64,000 nt of DNA. Source: Streptomyces griseicoloratus (GTDB lineage: Bacteria; Actinomycetota; Actinomycetes; Streptomycetales; Streptomycetaceae). The stretch covers positions 124,001 to 188,000 of the forward strand of contig NZ_JACVQF010000223.1 in NCBI RefSeq assembly GCF_014534645.1, read 5' to 3'. Positions 16,610 to 26,825 of the stretch are shown piece after piece. A model generated the notes under the pieces. That model made no database searches and was not told the DNA's origin. It was given only the letters and a program-made list of their open reading frames with translations. Position numbers and translations under genes: made by a program. Numbering within the stretch: the stretch's first letter is position 1; each line of letters opens with the position of its first letter.

Positions 16610-17704
16610 ATGACTCAGGGGGCCGGTCAGGGACCCGAGACGGAGCGGACGGCGACGTTGCGCGACTTCCGGGTACCCGCGTACGTCCACGAGGCCCGTC
16701 CGTACGCCCCCGGAACGCCCCCGGCCGCCCCCGCCCCGCACGCGGAGGAGCCGTACGACGACGCGTATCCGGAGGGGTACACACCCACCCAGCGCGACCT
16801 GCCCGTCATCAACCGGGGCGACACGGTCCAGGTGACCGTCGAGCCCCTGCCGGCGCCCGATCCCGCCCCCCAGCCCGCCACGGGCCCGGGCCCGCTCTAC
16901 GTCGTCGGTGACGTGCACGGCTACCTCGACGAGCTGACGGCGGCCCTGCAGGAGAAGGGCCTCATCGACGCCTCCGGCCAGTGGTGTGCCGGCACCACCC
17001 GGCTGTGGTTCCTCGGCGACTTCACCGACCGCGGACCGGACGGCATCGGCGTCATCGACCTGGTCATGCGGCTGTCCGCCGAAGCCGCCGCGGCCGGCGG
17101 CTACTGCAAGGCCCTCATGGGCAACCACGAGCTGCTGCTGATCGGCGCCAAGCGGTTCGGCGACACGCCCGTCAACTCGGGCGCCGGCACCGCCACCTTC
17201 CAGGCGGCCTGGCTGCTGAACGGCGGGCAGAAGACCGACATGGACCGCCTGCAGGACCACCACCTGCAGTGGATGGCCCGTCTCGACGCCCTCGAAGAGG
17301 TCGACGGACACCTCCTCGTCCACTCCGACACCACCGCCTACCTCGACTACGGACGCTCCATCGAGGAGGTCAACGACACGGTCCGCGAAACGCTCACGCG
17401 CAACGACGCGGACGAGGTGTGGGACCTGTTCCGCAAGTTCACCAAGCGCTTCTCCTTCCGCGACGAGGGCGGCGCCGACGCCGTGCGCTCACTGCTGGAT
17501 ACGTACGGCGGAACCCGAATCGTTCACGGCCACAGCCCCATCCCCTACCTGCTGGGCGAGGTCGGCTCCGAGGACGGCGAGGACGACACCCGTACCGCGG
17601 TCGACGGACCCCACGTCTACGCGGACGGACTGGCCATCGCGATGGACGGCGGCGTGACCATGGCCGGAAAGCTGCTGGTCCAGCAACTTCCGCTCGACGA
17701 CTGA
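16610..17704 (+). CDS. PPP-family metallophosphatase (Ser/Thr phosphatase type)
   Basis: The 364-residue protein has a disordered Pro/Tyr-rich N-terminus (about 95 residues) and then the calcineurin-like metallophosphatase motifs in order: GDVHG (about 99), GDFTDRG (about 136), GNHE (about 170) and HGHSPIPY near the C-terminus. All the metal ligands are present. It resembles PPP Ser/Thr phosphatases and the related ApaH type; protein dephosphorylation is likely but not certain. The start ATG 16610 follows GGAGGGG. It is followed by a membrane protein gene on the same strand. Confidence 0.88.
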   Translation: MTQGAGQGPETERTATLRDFRVPAYVHEARPYAPGTPPAAPAPHAEEPYDDAYPEGYTPTQRDLPVINRGDTVQVTVEPLPAPDPAPQPATGPGPLYVVGDVHGYLDELTAALQEKGLIDASGQWCAGTTRLWFLGDFTDRGPDGIGVIDLVMRLSAEAAAAGGYCKALMGNHELLLIGAKRFGDTPVNSGAGTATFQAAWLLNGGQKTDMDRLQDHHLQWMARLDALEEVDGHLLVHSDTTAYLDYGRSIEEVNDTVRETLTRNDADEVWDLFRKFTKRFSFRDEGGADAVRSLLDTYGGTRIVHGHSPIPYLLGEVGSEDGEDDTRTAVDGPHVYADGLAIAMDGGVTMAGKLLVQQLPLDD

Positions 17705-17892
17705 CCGTTCACCGAAAGAGCAGTTCACCGACGGCGTCCGTACAGGCCGGCACCCAATTTCTGGAAACCCCCTGTCACCGTACGCCGTCACCGCTCTACC
17801 ATCGGCTTATCCGTAGCAGGCTCCCCTCCGTTTCTGCCCGACGGCTCGTTGGCATGCGAGCCCCAAGCCCTACGGAGCATCGGGGGATGCAC

Positions 17893-18750
17893 ATGAACAG
17901 CGTTCCGCAGCACCTGTCGAGCGAGGACCGCCAGGACTACGAGCGGATCCTCGATGAGGCGCTGCGCTCCGCACCACACCGTCCGGAACTGGCCGCTGCC
18001 GGCCGGCGGCTCAACTCGGAACAACTGCGCACCATGGCGCTCAACGCCTCCGCCCTCATCACGGCGGCGGCGGCCACCGAGTACCAGCACTACGTGAAGG
18101 TCCGCGAGGAGATGCGCCGGCCGGCCGGCCCGTCGCCCTCGGTCCGCACCTCCGGCTCCACCGAGTCGGACGCGAACGGGGCGGGTCTCGCCGCCACCGT
18201 GGGAGAGGTCGCCGAGACCGGCGCGGGTGCCGTCGCCGTCGTCGCCGTCCTCGCACCCGTCCTGGCGGGCACCGCCGCGGCGATCTTCCTGCTCGTCGGC
18301 TACGTCCTGAAGATGCTGGACCCCGACCAGACGTTCGCCCAGACCATGCTCACCACGGGGTGGGTGTTCGGCGCCGTGACCGCGGTCGCGATCCTCGTGG
18401 CCGCGGTGGGGCTGCTGCTCACCGCGCTGCGCAACGGCCCCTCGGCCAAGGCCCGGCCCCACGGCGAACTCGACGGGGAGGTGGCGCGGGCCAGGGAAGC
18501 CTGGCACGAAGCCCTGCTCGAGCGCGGCATCATGCCGTTCCTGCGCGAGGCGCTCGCCGACCCCGGCACGGCGACCGCCCTGCACCGCACGGCACCGGCC
18601 GCGCCGACCAGCCGCATCCCGCACCTCGGATACGACCGGCCCGGATTCACCAGCCCCGACGACGGTCCCGCCGCGGGCCCGCGTCCGAGCTACTCGAGCC
18701 CCGACTACACCAGCCCGGACTTCGGCGGCCCGGAGCACCGCCCGGAGTAG
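17893..18750 (+). CDS. Two-TM membrane protein of unknown function
   Basis: The 285-residue protein has two hydrophobic segments (about 113-140, VVAVLAPVLAGTAAAIFLLVGY; about 157-179, WVFGAVTAVAILVAAVGLLLTAL). A soluble N-terminal helical part (SSEDRQDYERILDEALRSAPHRPELAAAGRRL) and a long acidic/proline C-terminal tail flank them. The tail has repeated TSPD/SSPDYTSPD units. I do not recognise a named domain. ATG 17893 is preceded by GGGGG at 6 bases; ATG 17887 two codons earlier is the alternative. It follows the PPP phosphatase gene by 188 bases and ends in a strong hairpin shared with the converging TerD-VWA gene. Confidence 0.75.
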   Translation: MNSVPQHLSSEDRQDYERILDEALRSAPHRPELAAAGRRLNSEQLRTMALNASALITAAAATEYQHYVKVREEMRRPAGPSPSVRTSGSTESDANGAGLAATVGEVAETGAGAVAVVAVLAPVLAGTAAAIFLLVGYVLKMLDPDQTFAQTMLTTGWVFGAVTAVAILVAAVGLLLTALRNGPSAKARPHGELDGEVARAREAWHEALLERGIMPFLREALADPGTATALHRTAPAAPTSRIPHLGYDRPGFTSPDDGPAAGPRPSYSSPDYTSPDFGGPEHRPE

Positions 18751-18751
18751 C

Positions 18752-18807
18752 CACCGGCCTGCGCTCCCCTCTCGGGAGGCCCTTCCTCCGGGGAGCGCAC
18801 GCCGGTG
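18752..18807. terminator. Bidirectional terminator hairpin
   Basis: CACCGGC plus TGCGCTCCCC (18752-18769) pairs with GGGGAGCGCA plus GCCGGTG (18790-18807), with a single C opposed to C. It lies between two convergent genes. Confidence 0.75.
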
Positions 18808-18846
18808 TGCCCTTGTCCCTGTCCTGCGCCCCTGTCCGCGGGCCGC

Positions 18847-20271
18847 TCAGAGAATGCCCGCCCCGCGGGCGGCGGTGATCCAGGACGGGAACTCCGAGAG
18901 CAGACGGTCGTACAGCTCCGCGTCGGGGACCGTGCTGATGTCGTCCACCGCGAAGAACCCGACGTTGTCGACGCGGCGTCCGGGCAGGGTGTCGAAGCGC
19001 TCCAGCACGCCGTAGTTGGACCGGCCCAGCCCCACGAACTGCCAGAAGACCGGCTCCTCCACCGCCTCCCGCAGCTCCCGCTCGATCTCCGCATTGCGGT
19101 AGACGCCTCCGTCGGAGAAGAACAGCACCAAGGTCGGAACGGGCGCGGGATGGTCCCGGACGAAGGCGCGGACCTCGGCGATCACCTTCTGCTCCTCGTT
19201 CTGGATGCCGACCTCCCGCATGTCCACCTGGTCGGGGTGCAGTCCCTTCTTCCTGCTGCGGCGGAAAAGGCCCACCTCCCCCACGCGCACATGCAGTCGC
19301 AGCCATTCGGGCAGCTCGCCCAGGCGCAGGTCGGGCAGGCGCGCCGGGTTCGAGGCGAAGGTCCACGCCTGCATCTCACCGTCGTCGTCCAGCTGCGCGG
19401 CGACGGCGGCCATCCGCTCCACGACATCGGTCACCACGCCCTTGGAGTACAGGAAGGACATGGACCCGGAGGCGTCGAGGACCAGCACGACGCGCGCGGT
19501 GACACCGGACGCCCCGTGCTTGGACAGGCTGACCGCCACCTGCTCCTTGCGCAGCGACAGCCGCTTGCGCATGTCCACCGGCAGCCGTTCCTCGCCCTTG
19601 GTGAGGCGCGGGCCGGGCGGCGCGGCGGGCGGGCTCGCCGGGGGAGGCGTGGGCTGAGCCGGCGGTGCGGGCGGTACGGGCGGCGTCGGGGCCGTCGGCG
19701 CGGTGGTGGCGGGGACGGGGACGGGCGGGGGAGCGTCGTCGACGGTGATGCCGAAGTCGGTGGCCAGCCCCGCGAGCCCGGACGCGTAACCCTGCCCGAC
19801 CGCGCGGAACTTCCACCTCCCCTGGCGCAGGTACAGCTCGCCGCCGATCAACGCGGTCTCTGTCTCCGCCGCCATGTCGAACCGGGCCAGCTCGGTCCGG
19901 GTCCCGGCGTCCAGCAGCCGCAACGACAACCCGGATACCTGGCCGAACGTCCCGCCGTCGGCCGACGCGCACAGGACGATGCGTTCGACACCCGGCTCCA
20001 GCGAGCCGAGGTCCACCTCGACGGCGTCGGTGGTGACACCGGCCGCGGAGTCGCTCCGCTTCCCCGCATGCCGCACGGCACCGGACGCGTGGCGGGGCTG
20101 GTTGTAGAAGACGAAGTCGCCGTCGTCCCGCACGCGGCCGGACGCGCCGACCAGCAGGGCCGAGGCGACGACCTCGGGCACACCGGGCGCGGTGGACCAG
20201 GCGAGTTCGACACGTACCGCGGGTGAGTCGACGGCGACGTTCGCGCCCTTGCTCAGGGATCGGGCTGTCAT
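18847..20271 (-). CDS. TerD-domain plus VWA-domain protein
   Basis: In this 474-residue protein residues about 1-180 match the TerD/CABP fold of tellurite and stress resistance proteins (LSKGANVAV opening, [44 protein letters not shown]). A Pro/Ala linker (about 180-225) leads to a VWA domain with a MIDAS motif [12 protein letters not shown] (about 267) and a FFSDGG second loop. TerD domains bind Ca2+; VWA domains bind Mg2+ and partner proteins. Such fusions occur in Ter-type stress systems, but no other ter genes are adjacent. It probably acts in the cytosol. The minus-strand gene begins 75 bases after thiC ends, across the thiC terminator. Confidence 0.85.
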   Translation of the reverse strand: MTARSLSKGANVAVDSPAVRVELAWSTAPGVPEVVASALLVGASGRVRDDGDFVFYNQPRHASGAVRHAGKRSDSAAGVTTDAVEVDLGSLEPGVERIVLCASADGGTFGQVSGLSLRLLDAGTRTELARFDMAAETETALIGGELYLRQGRWKFRAVGQGYASGLAGLATDFGITVDDAPPPVPVPATTAPTAPTPPVPPAPPAQPTPPPASPPAAPPGPRLTKGEERLPVDMRKRLSLRKEQVAVSLSKHGASGVTARVVLVLDASGSMSFLYSKGVVTDVVERMAAVAAQLDDDGEMQAWTFASNPARLPDLRLGELPEWLRLHVRVGEVGLFRRSRKKGLHPDQVDMREVGIQNEEQKVIAEVRAFVRDHPAPVPTLVLFFSDGGVYRNAEIERELREAVEEPVFWQFVGLGRSNYGVLERFDTLPGRRVDNVGFFAVDDISTVPDAELYDRLLSEFPSWITAARGAGIL

Positions 20272-20300
20272 GGGGCCAGTCTGCCGAGAACAGCCCCCGG

Positions 20301-20341
20301 TGCGGGAGGGGGCAGCGCACGGCGGTCAGCCCCCTCCCGCA
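20301..20341 (-). terminator. thiC terminator hairpin
   Basis: TGCGGGAGGGGGC (20301-20313) pairs over 13 bp with GCCCCCTCCCGCA (20329-20341), immediately downstream of the thiC stop. Confidence 0.75.
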
Positions 20342-20346
20342 TCCCG

Positions 20347-22155
<1,809 letters not shown>

Positions 22156-22223
22156 CTACGCCGGCATTACCCGGTAACAGGTTCGGCGGTCGACGCAGCG
22201 GTTTCCGTCTGCCGACGCTTCGT

Positions 22224-22256
22224 GGGAAACATCACTCGGCTTCGGTGATGTTTCCC
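22224..22256 (-). repeat. 12-bp hairpin inside the riboswitch variable arm
   Basis: GGGAAACATCAC (22224-22235) and GTGATGTTTCCC (22245-22256) are perfectly complementary over a 9-base loop. This hairpin cannot form together with the parS-like one at 22250-22263. Confidence 0.7.
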
Positions 22257-22263
22257 GTGAAAC
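22250..22263. other. parS-like site, one mismatch
   Basis: GTTTCCCGTGAAAC differs from parS at one position (C for A). It is flanked by GAT/ATC, giving a hairpin with arms GATGTTTC and GAAACATC in the thiC leader. Confidence 0.6.
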
Positions 22264-22396
22264 ATCGCTGGGACGGAGGTCAGCGCCCTCTCAGCCCGGT
22301 GCTCCGAGCTCCCGCGTGTACAAAGGTGCCTCCACGCTAGCGTCAATTCGGGCGCGGTGAACAGAGGGCCCCCCTCGTTCTTGCGATGATCGGTCG

Positions 22397-23950
22397 GTGA
22401 CCATGACGCAGCATCCCCCCTACCCGCCGCACGAGCCCCACCACGGCCCGGGCGCCGAAGACGGCAACGGCCGCGGCGACGGCTCCGCTGCCGGCGGCGC
22501 GCACGGCGCGGGTGGGGGCCACGGCACCGGTGGCGGCAGGAGCTGGGGTGGTGGCCATGGCTCAGGCGGTGGCCCGGAACAGGGTGGCGGCCCAGGGGCG
22601 GGAGGCGGCCCGGGGGCGGGCGGCGGCTCAGGGCCGGGTGGCGGACACGGGCACTCCCACGGGCACAGCCACGGGCCCGCTGCGCCCGTCTCCCGGCATC
22701 TGCGGAAGGTCATCGCGGCAGTCCTCATCCCGTTCGCCACCGCGGTGCTGGTCGGCCTCGCGGTGCTCTGGCCGGGCGGCGCGCCGCCGCACGAGCGCAC
22801 CGGTGTCGGCTTCGACCGGCAGACACAGCAGGCCACGGTCACCAAGGTGGTCGAGCTGAGCTGTGCGTCCGTCAACGCCTCGGGCAGCACCCCGACCGGC
22901 GACACCTCCACCGCGGAGGGGTCCTCGGCGGTGCAGCAGGCCAACGGCACCTGCAAGCGGGCCACGATCCGGGTCGACACCGGCAAGGACAAGGGCCGTA
23001 CGTTCACCGAGATCGTGCAGCCGGACCAGTCACGCCAGCTGCACGAGGGCCAGGAGGTCGTGGTCGCCTACGAGCCCTCCGCGCCCAAGGACCTCCAGTA
23101 CTCGGTGACCGACATCAACCGCCGGGTCCCCATGGCCCTGCTGGCCGGGATCTTCGCGCTGGCCGTCGTGGTCGTCGGGCGGCTGCGGGGCGTCATGGCA
23201 CTGGTCTCGCTCGCCATCAGCTTCCTGGTGCTGAACTTCTTCATCCTGCCCGCGATCCTCCAGGGCTCGAATCCGCTGCTCGTGGCGGTGATCGGGTCGA
23301 GCGCCATCATGCTGATCGCGCTGTATCTGTGTCATGGGCTGTCGGCCCGTACCTCGGTGGCGGTGCTCGGCACCCTGATCTCGCTGCTGCTGATCGGTGT
23401 CCTGGGCTCGCTGTTCATCGGCTGGGCGGCGCTCACCGGCAACACGGACGACAACACCGGGCTGATCCACGGCCTGTACCCGTCGATCGACATGAGCGGC
23501 CTGTTGCTGGCCGGCGTCATCATCGGTTCGCTGGGTGTCCTCGACGACGTGACCGTCACTCAGACGTCGGCGGTCTGGGAACTGCACGAGGCCAATCCGA
23601 CGATGGGCCGGCGCGGGCTGTACCGCGCGGGCATCCGCATCGGCCGGGACCACATCGCCTCCGTCGTCAACACGCTGGTCCTCGCCTACGCGGGCGCCGC
23701 CCTGCCGTTGCTGCTGCTGTTCTCGATCGCCCAGAGCAGCGTGGGGACGGTCGCCAACAGCGAGTTGGTCGCCGAGGAGATCGTGCGCACGCTGGTCGGC
23801 TCCATCGGACTCGTCGCGTCGGTTCCGGTCACCACCGCACTCGCCGCCCTGGTCGTCTCCGCCGACCGGCCGGCAGGCCAGACGGCGACGTCCGCCGCGG
23901 GACCGGCGTCGCCCGTACGCGGTGGGCGGGGCCGCCGGCGCAAGCGCTGA
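22397..23950 (+). CDS. YibE/F family membrane protein with Gly/His-rich N-terminus
   Basis: This is a 517-residue protein. Residues about 25-90 are a low-complexity Gly/Ala region ending in HGHSHGHSHG. A TM helix follows (IPFATAVLVGLAVLW), then an extracytoplasmic domain with two cysteines (LSCASV, GTCKR), then about 7 TM helices with the YibE/F core (GIFALAVVVVGRLRGVMALVSLAISFLVL, IIGSLGVLDDVTVTQTSAVWEL). The family is a predicted permease of unknown substrate. The His-rich stretch could bind metal (inference). The start is GTG 22397, six bases after GATGAT, with no ribosome site; the ATG two codons later is an alternative. It diverges from thiC. Confidence 0.85.
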   Translation: MTMTQHPPYPPHEPHHGPGAEDGNGRGDGSAAGGAHGAGGGHGTGGGRSWGGGHGSGGGPEQGGGPGAGGGPGAGGGSGPGGGHGHSHGHSHGPAAPVSRHLRKVIAAVLIPFATAVLVGLAVLWPGGAPPHERTGVGFDRQTQQATVTKVVELSCASVNASGSTPTGDTSTAEGSSAVQQANGTCKRATIRVDTGKDKGRTFTEIVQPDQSRQLHEGQEVVVAYEPSAPKDLQYSVTDINRRVPMALLAGIFALAVVVVGRLRGVMALVSLAISFLVLNFFILPAILQGSNPLLVAVIGSSAIMLIALYLCHGLSARTSVAVLGTLISLLLIGVLGSLFIGWAALTGNTDDNTGLIHGLYPSIDMSGLLLAGVIIGSLGVLDDVTVTQTSAVWELHEANPTMGRRGLYRAGIRIGRDHIASVVNTLVLAYAGAALPLLLLFSIAQSSVGTVANSELVAEEIVRTLVGSIGLVASVPVTTALAALVVSADRPAGQTATSAAGPASPVRGGRGRRRKR

Positions 23951-24108
23951 GGCGGGCGCTGTCGCACCCGGCCTCCGCTCGGCCCGGCCCGGTGGCACGG
24001 CGCACACCGGCCACCGATTCCCGGGACGACTCCTGAAGAACCGTTCCTGCTGAGCCGGCGGCACCGGCGAAGCGTTACGCCACCGCCGCACGGCCGCGCC
24101 GTAACGGT

Positions 24109-24546
24109 TCAGCCCGTGCTCTGCTCCTCCGCCAGGATGCGGTCCAGGGCGTCGTCGAGGTGCGCGTCGAAGTCGGCGAGCGCGCCTTCCTGGCCCAGCG
24201 GCACCAGCTTGTCGGTGCGGTCGAGAAAGGCCACGAGCGGTGCGGCCGAGGAACGGAACAGCGCCTGGTCACTGCCGACCTGAAGGCGGATCAGCACCTC
24301 GGCCAGCGGCTCCGGATCCACGGGCGAGATGCGCACATCGCCGTCGCCGCACGGCCGGCCCACCCCGTCGACCAGCAGTTCCCGGCCGAAGGCCCAGGTC
24401 ACCGGAGCGTCCCCGGGGAGATGGAACGTGAGCCGCACGGCGTAGGGATCACAGGTCTCGTAACGCAGCTCCACCGGGATCCGGAAAGAGAGCTCCTCGG
24501 ACACGAGAAAGCTCATCATGACCTCCGCCTGTACGGACTCGCCCAT
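24109..24546 (-). CDS. ssgA: SsgA, sporulation cell-division activator
   Basis: The 145-residue SsgA-like protein carries the SALP family pattern: SEELSFRIPVELRYETCDPYAVRLTFHLPGD, VTWAFGRELLVDGVGRP, GDGDVRISP and FLDRTDKLVPLGQE. In Streptomyces SsgA localises SsgB, which in turn recruits FtsZ for sporulation septation; SALPs occur only in actinomycetes that make spores. I use ATG 24546, whose N-terminus (MGESVQAEVMMSFLVSE) aligns with the length of SsgB. ATG 24516/24519, with GGAGG just upstream, would give a 135-136 residue form. The gene for the regulator SsgR lies 99 bases upstream on the same strand, the normal ssgR-ssgA pairing. Confidence 0.93.
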   Translation of the reverse strand: MGESVQAEVMMSFLVSEELSFRIPVELRYETCDPYAVRLTFHLPGDAPVTWAFGRELLVDGVGRPCGDGDVRISPVDPEPLAEVLIRLQVGSDQALFRSSAAPLVAFLDRTDKLVPLGQEGALADFDAHLDDALDRILAEEQSTG

Positions 24547-24645
24547 CGCCTACCCCGTCATTCGCCGTCGACTGGCCGGGAATCAAACCTCTTACACTGG
24601 TGGCATCTTGCTGAACGTACACACCAGATCACAAGGAGTGAGTTT

Positions 24646-25491
24646 TCAGATACTGATAGAGATCGCCAGCGATCCCAGGAGACGTCCCATCTCGTTCTGC
24701 AACCGCTGCACCGCGGGCAGCAGTCGTTCGGCCTGATTCGAGGGCAGGGAGATGGCCATGGTCGCGGCCACGGTGCCGATCGTGATCGGAATCGCCGCGC
24801 AGACCGTCCCCAGCGCGTATTCCTGGCGCTCGGTCACCGGGGCCATCCGCCGCACGCGTTCCAGGCGTTTCAAAAGACTGTGGCCGTCGCGCACCGTGTA
24901 CGGCGTGACGGCCTGCACGGGATAGCGGTCGAGGTGGTCGCGTCGGGCCTCCTCGTCCAGCTGCGACAGCAGACACTGCCCGATGGCGTGCGCGTGCCCG
25001 GTCTCGCGGAAGTCGGCCCACTCCTCAACCGCCGGGATGTCCGGGCTGTCGGAGACGCACATGATGTCGATCTCGCCGTCGCGGTAGAGGGCGTAGTACA
25101 CGGGGACGCCGATCGCGTCCCGGCAGCGCGCGAGCGCGTCGACGACCGCGCCGCGACGTTTCTGCTCGGCACCGCTGCCGGCCAGCCGCTCAGCCGCCTC
25201 ACCGAGGAAGAACAGGCCCTTCTCGCGGCGCAGGTAGTTCTCGTGCACGAGCGTGCGCAGCAGGTGGTATGCCGTCGGCAGCGCCAGTCCCGTCTCACGG
25301 GCCAGCTGTTTGGCGGGCGCCCCGTAGGCGTGCTCGGCGACGCACTCCAGCAGGCGCATCGCCCGCTGCACGGACCCGATGAGCGTTCCGGTCGGCGGCT
25401 TCGCGGGCGGCGGATCCACAGCGGGAGGTTTCGAGTGGGGCTGCACGGGGAGCGGGTGCAGCTGGGCGGGTGCGGTGTCAGCCGAGGCCAA
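24646..25491 (-). CDS. ssgR: SsgR, IclR-family activator of ssgA
   Basis: The 281-residue protein has a proline-rich N-terminus (about 38 residues), an IclR winged helix (SVQRAMRLLECVAEHAYGAPAKQLARETGLALPTAYHLLRTL, about 40-85) and a C-terminal IclR effector domain (RDAIGVPVYYALYRDGEIDIMCVSDSPDIPAV and downstream). Its position directly upstream of ssgA identifies it as SsgR, known to activate ssgA at the onset of sporulation in S. coelicolor. The effector molecule is not known. The region before it holds a perfect 18-bp palindrome (25632-25649). Confidence 0.92.
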   Translation of the reverse strand: MASADTAPAQLHPLPVQPHSKPPAVDPPPAKPPTGTLIGSVQRAMRLLECVAEHAYGAPAKQLARETGLALPTAYHLLRTLVHENYLRREKGLFFLGEAAERLAGSGAEQKRRGAVVDALARCRDAIGVPVYYALYRDGEIDIMCVSDSPDIPAVEEWADFRETGHAHAIGQCLLSQLDEEARRDHLDRYPVQAVTPYTVRDGHSLLKRLERVRRMAPVTERQEYALGTVCAAIPITIGTVAATMAISLPSNQAERLLPAVQRLQNEMGRLLGSLAISISI

Positions 25492-25631
25492 AGGGTCACT
25501 CCCGAAGCGCGAGGGGGCTGCCCCGTGCGGAGCACACGGGTGGGGGTGTACGCCCTTGCGGGGGTGGTCCCCGCGTGGAATTCCGGACTCTAACCGCCGG
25601 TCACCGCTCGCAGGCAGCGCCTCCGGGAAAC

Positions 25632-25649
25632 TTCCCTCGCGCGAGGGAA
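25632..25649. promoter_or_regulatory. 18-bp perfect palindrome between DUF5326 gene and ssgR
   Basis: TTCCCTCGCGCGAGGGAA lies 140 bases upstream of the ssgR start and 40 bases downstream of the DUF5326 stop. It could be an operator or a short hairpin in the minus-strand transcript. The rest of the 25492-25688 gap shows nothing clear. Confidence 0.45.
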
Positions 25650-25688
25650 CCGGTGATTCCTGTTACCACCACCGGTGTCCCACGGCTC

Positions 25689-25901
25689 TCACCAGTCGCT
25701 GCGCGAGGACGAACTCGACATGAACTTGCGCACGACGTAGATCAGTCCGCCGACCAGCGCCACGAATACCAGCACCTTGAAGAGGAGCGCGATCACGAAG
25801 CCGACCACGCTCGCGATCAGACCGCCGAACACGACCAGGGCGATGACCGGCACCGCGATCCACTTCACCCACCACGGCAGTTCCGTGAAGATCTCTCGCA
25901 T
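25689..25901 (-). CDS. Small membrane protein, DUF5326 family
   Basis: The 70-residue protein has two closely spaced hydrophobic segments (WIAVPVIALVVFGGLIASVVGFVIALLF and VLVFVALVGGLIYVV), a short N-terminal amphipathic stretch (MREIFTELPWWVKW) and a Ser-rich basic C-terminus (KFMSSSSSRSDW). It matches the DUF5326 proteins found throughout Streptomyces. Function unknown; it would sit in the cytoplasmic membrane. It is upstream of ssgR on the same strand, and cotranscription is possible but the gap of 197 bases argues for separate units. Confidence 0.8.
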   Translation of the reverse strand: MREIFTELPWWVKWIAVPVIALVVFGGLIASVVGFVIALLFKVLVFVALVGGLIYVVRKFMSSSSSRSDW

Positions 25902-26065
25902 CGCCCTCGTCCTTACCTCTCCACCCGTCCGGTTGCCGGGTCCTTCGGTGTCCGGGCATCTCCTGATGTCCTGACTCGATGCTAGGGCCGCAGGGGGGCC
26001 GGACGGAGGCCTCGCATCCCTTGCCGTCCCCTGACCGAACCCCTAGGGAACCCCGAGGCCGCGGC

Positions 26066-26383
26066 TCAGCTCTCGGGCGGAGAGAAGACCACGAGAACCC
26101 GCAGGTCCTCGCTGATGTGGTGGAACTTGTGGGCGACGCCGGCCGGCACGTAGACCACGCTGCCCCGGGCCACCTGGGTCGTCTCCAGGCCGACGGTGAT
26201 CGCAGCGCGGCCGCTGACCACGAAGTACACCTCGTCCTGCTCGTGCGGTTTCTGGGGGTCGGTCGCGCCCGCGTCGAGGGCGTACAGGCCGACGGACATG
26301 TTCCGCTCCCGCAGGAACTGCAGGTAGGCACCGTCGTTGGCGGCGCGCTCCGCCTCCAGTTCGTCCAGCCGGAATGCCTTCAT
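26066..26383 (-). CDS. Cupin-domain protein
   Basis: The 105-residue single cupin has motif 1-like EQDEVYFVVSGRAAITVG and motif 2-like GSVVYVPAGVAHKFHHI. The usual metal-binding His/Glu set appears as HEQDE...H. The N-terminal helix (AFRLDELEAERAANDGAYLQFLRE) is typical of small bacterial cupins of unknown substrate. It is likely cytosolic. It is divergent from the holin-like membrane protein gene, whose ATG is 60 bases away. Confidence 0.85.
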   Translation of the reverse strand: MKAFRLDELEAERAANDGAYLQFLRERNMSVGLYALDAGATDPQKPHEQDEVYFVVSGRAAITVGLETTQVARGSVVYVPAGVAHKFHHISEDLRVLVVFSPPES

Positions 26384-26442
26384 CGCCTCGTCCGCCCCTG
26401 TCTCACCGTTCGATTCCGATCGCGTCTGCCACGATCAGACAC

Positions 26443-26820
26443 ATGATGAATTTCCTAGTCAAGACGATCGCCAACGCGGGGGCCCTCGCGGTCGCCGTGT
26501 GGCTGCTCGACAAGATCACGCTGACCGGAGGCAGCACGGGCGAGAAGGCCGTGACGCTGATCCTCGTCGCCCTGGTCTTCGGTCTGGTGAACCTCCTGGT
26601 CAAGCCGATCGTGACGGTGCTGACCTTCCCGCTGTTCATCCTGACCCTCGGCCTGTTCACGCTGGTGGTCAACGCGCTCATGCTGCTGCTCACCTCGTGG
26701 GTGGCCGACAAGCTCGACCTGAGCTTCCATGTGGAGGGATTCTGGACCGCGGTACTGGGCGGCCTGATCGTCTCGATCGTCTCCTGGGCCCTGAACGCGT
26801 TCCTGCCCGACAAGGACTGA
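26443..26820 (+). CDS. Phage-holin-like (PF04020) four-TM membrane protein
   Basis: The 125-residue protein has four hydrophobic helices (LVKTIANAGALAVAVWLL; AVTLILVALVFGLVNLLVKPIVTVLTFPLFILTLGLF; VVNALMLLLTSWVA; AVLGGLIVSIVSWALNAFL) with the KPI-LT-P motif of the family formerly called DUF360. Despite the name, such proteins are chromosomal and no phage genes are nearby. It lies 5 bases before ptpA, so it is cotranscribed with ptpA and the Cys/Met PLP enzyme. CACGAT ends 7 bases before ATG 26443, suggesting a leaderless operon; ATG 26446 is the other start. Confidence 0.85.
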   Translation: MMNFLVKTIANAGALAVAVWLLDKITLTGGSTGEKAVTLILVALVFGLVNLLVKPIVTVLTFPLFILTLGLFTLVVNALMLLLTSWVADKLDLSFHVEGFWTAVLGGLIVSIVSWALNAFLPDKD

Positions 26821-26825
26821 ACCCA

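Noticed and set aside
26443-26820. Holin-like gene as a sign of prophage
   Set aside because: It sits in an operon with ptpA and a PLP enzyme, and no lysis or structural phage genes are near.
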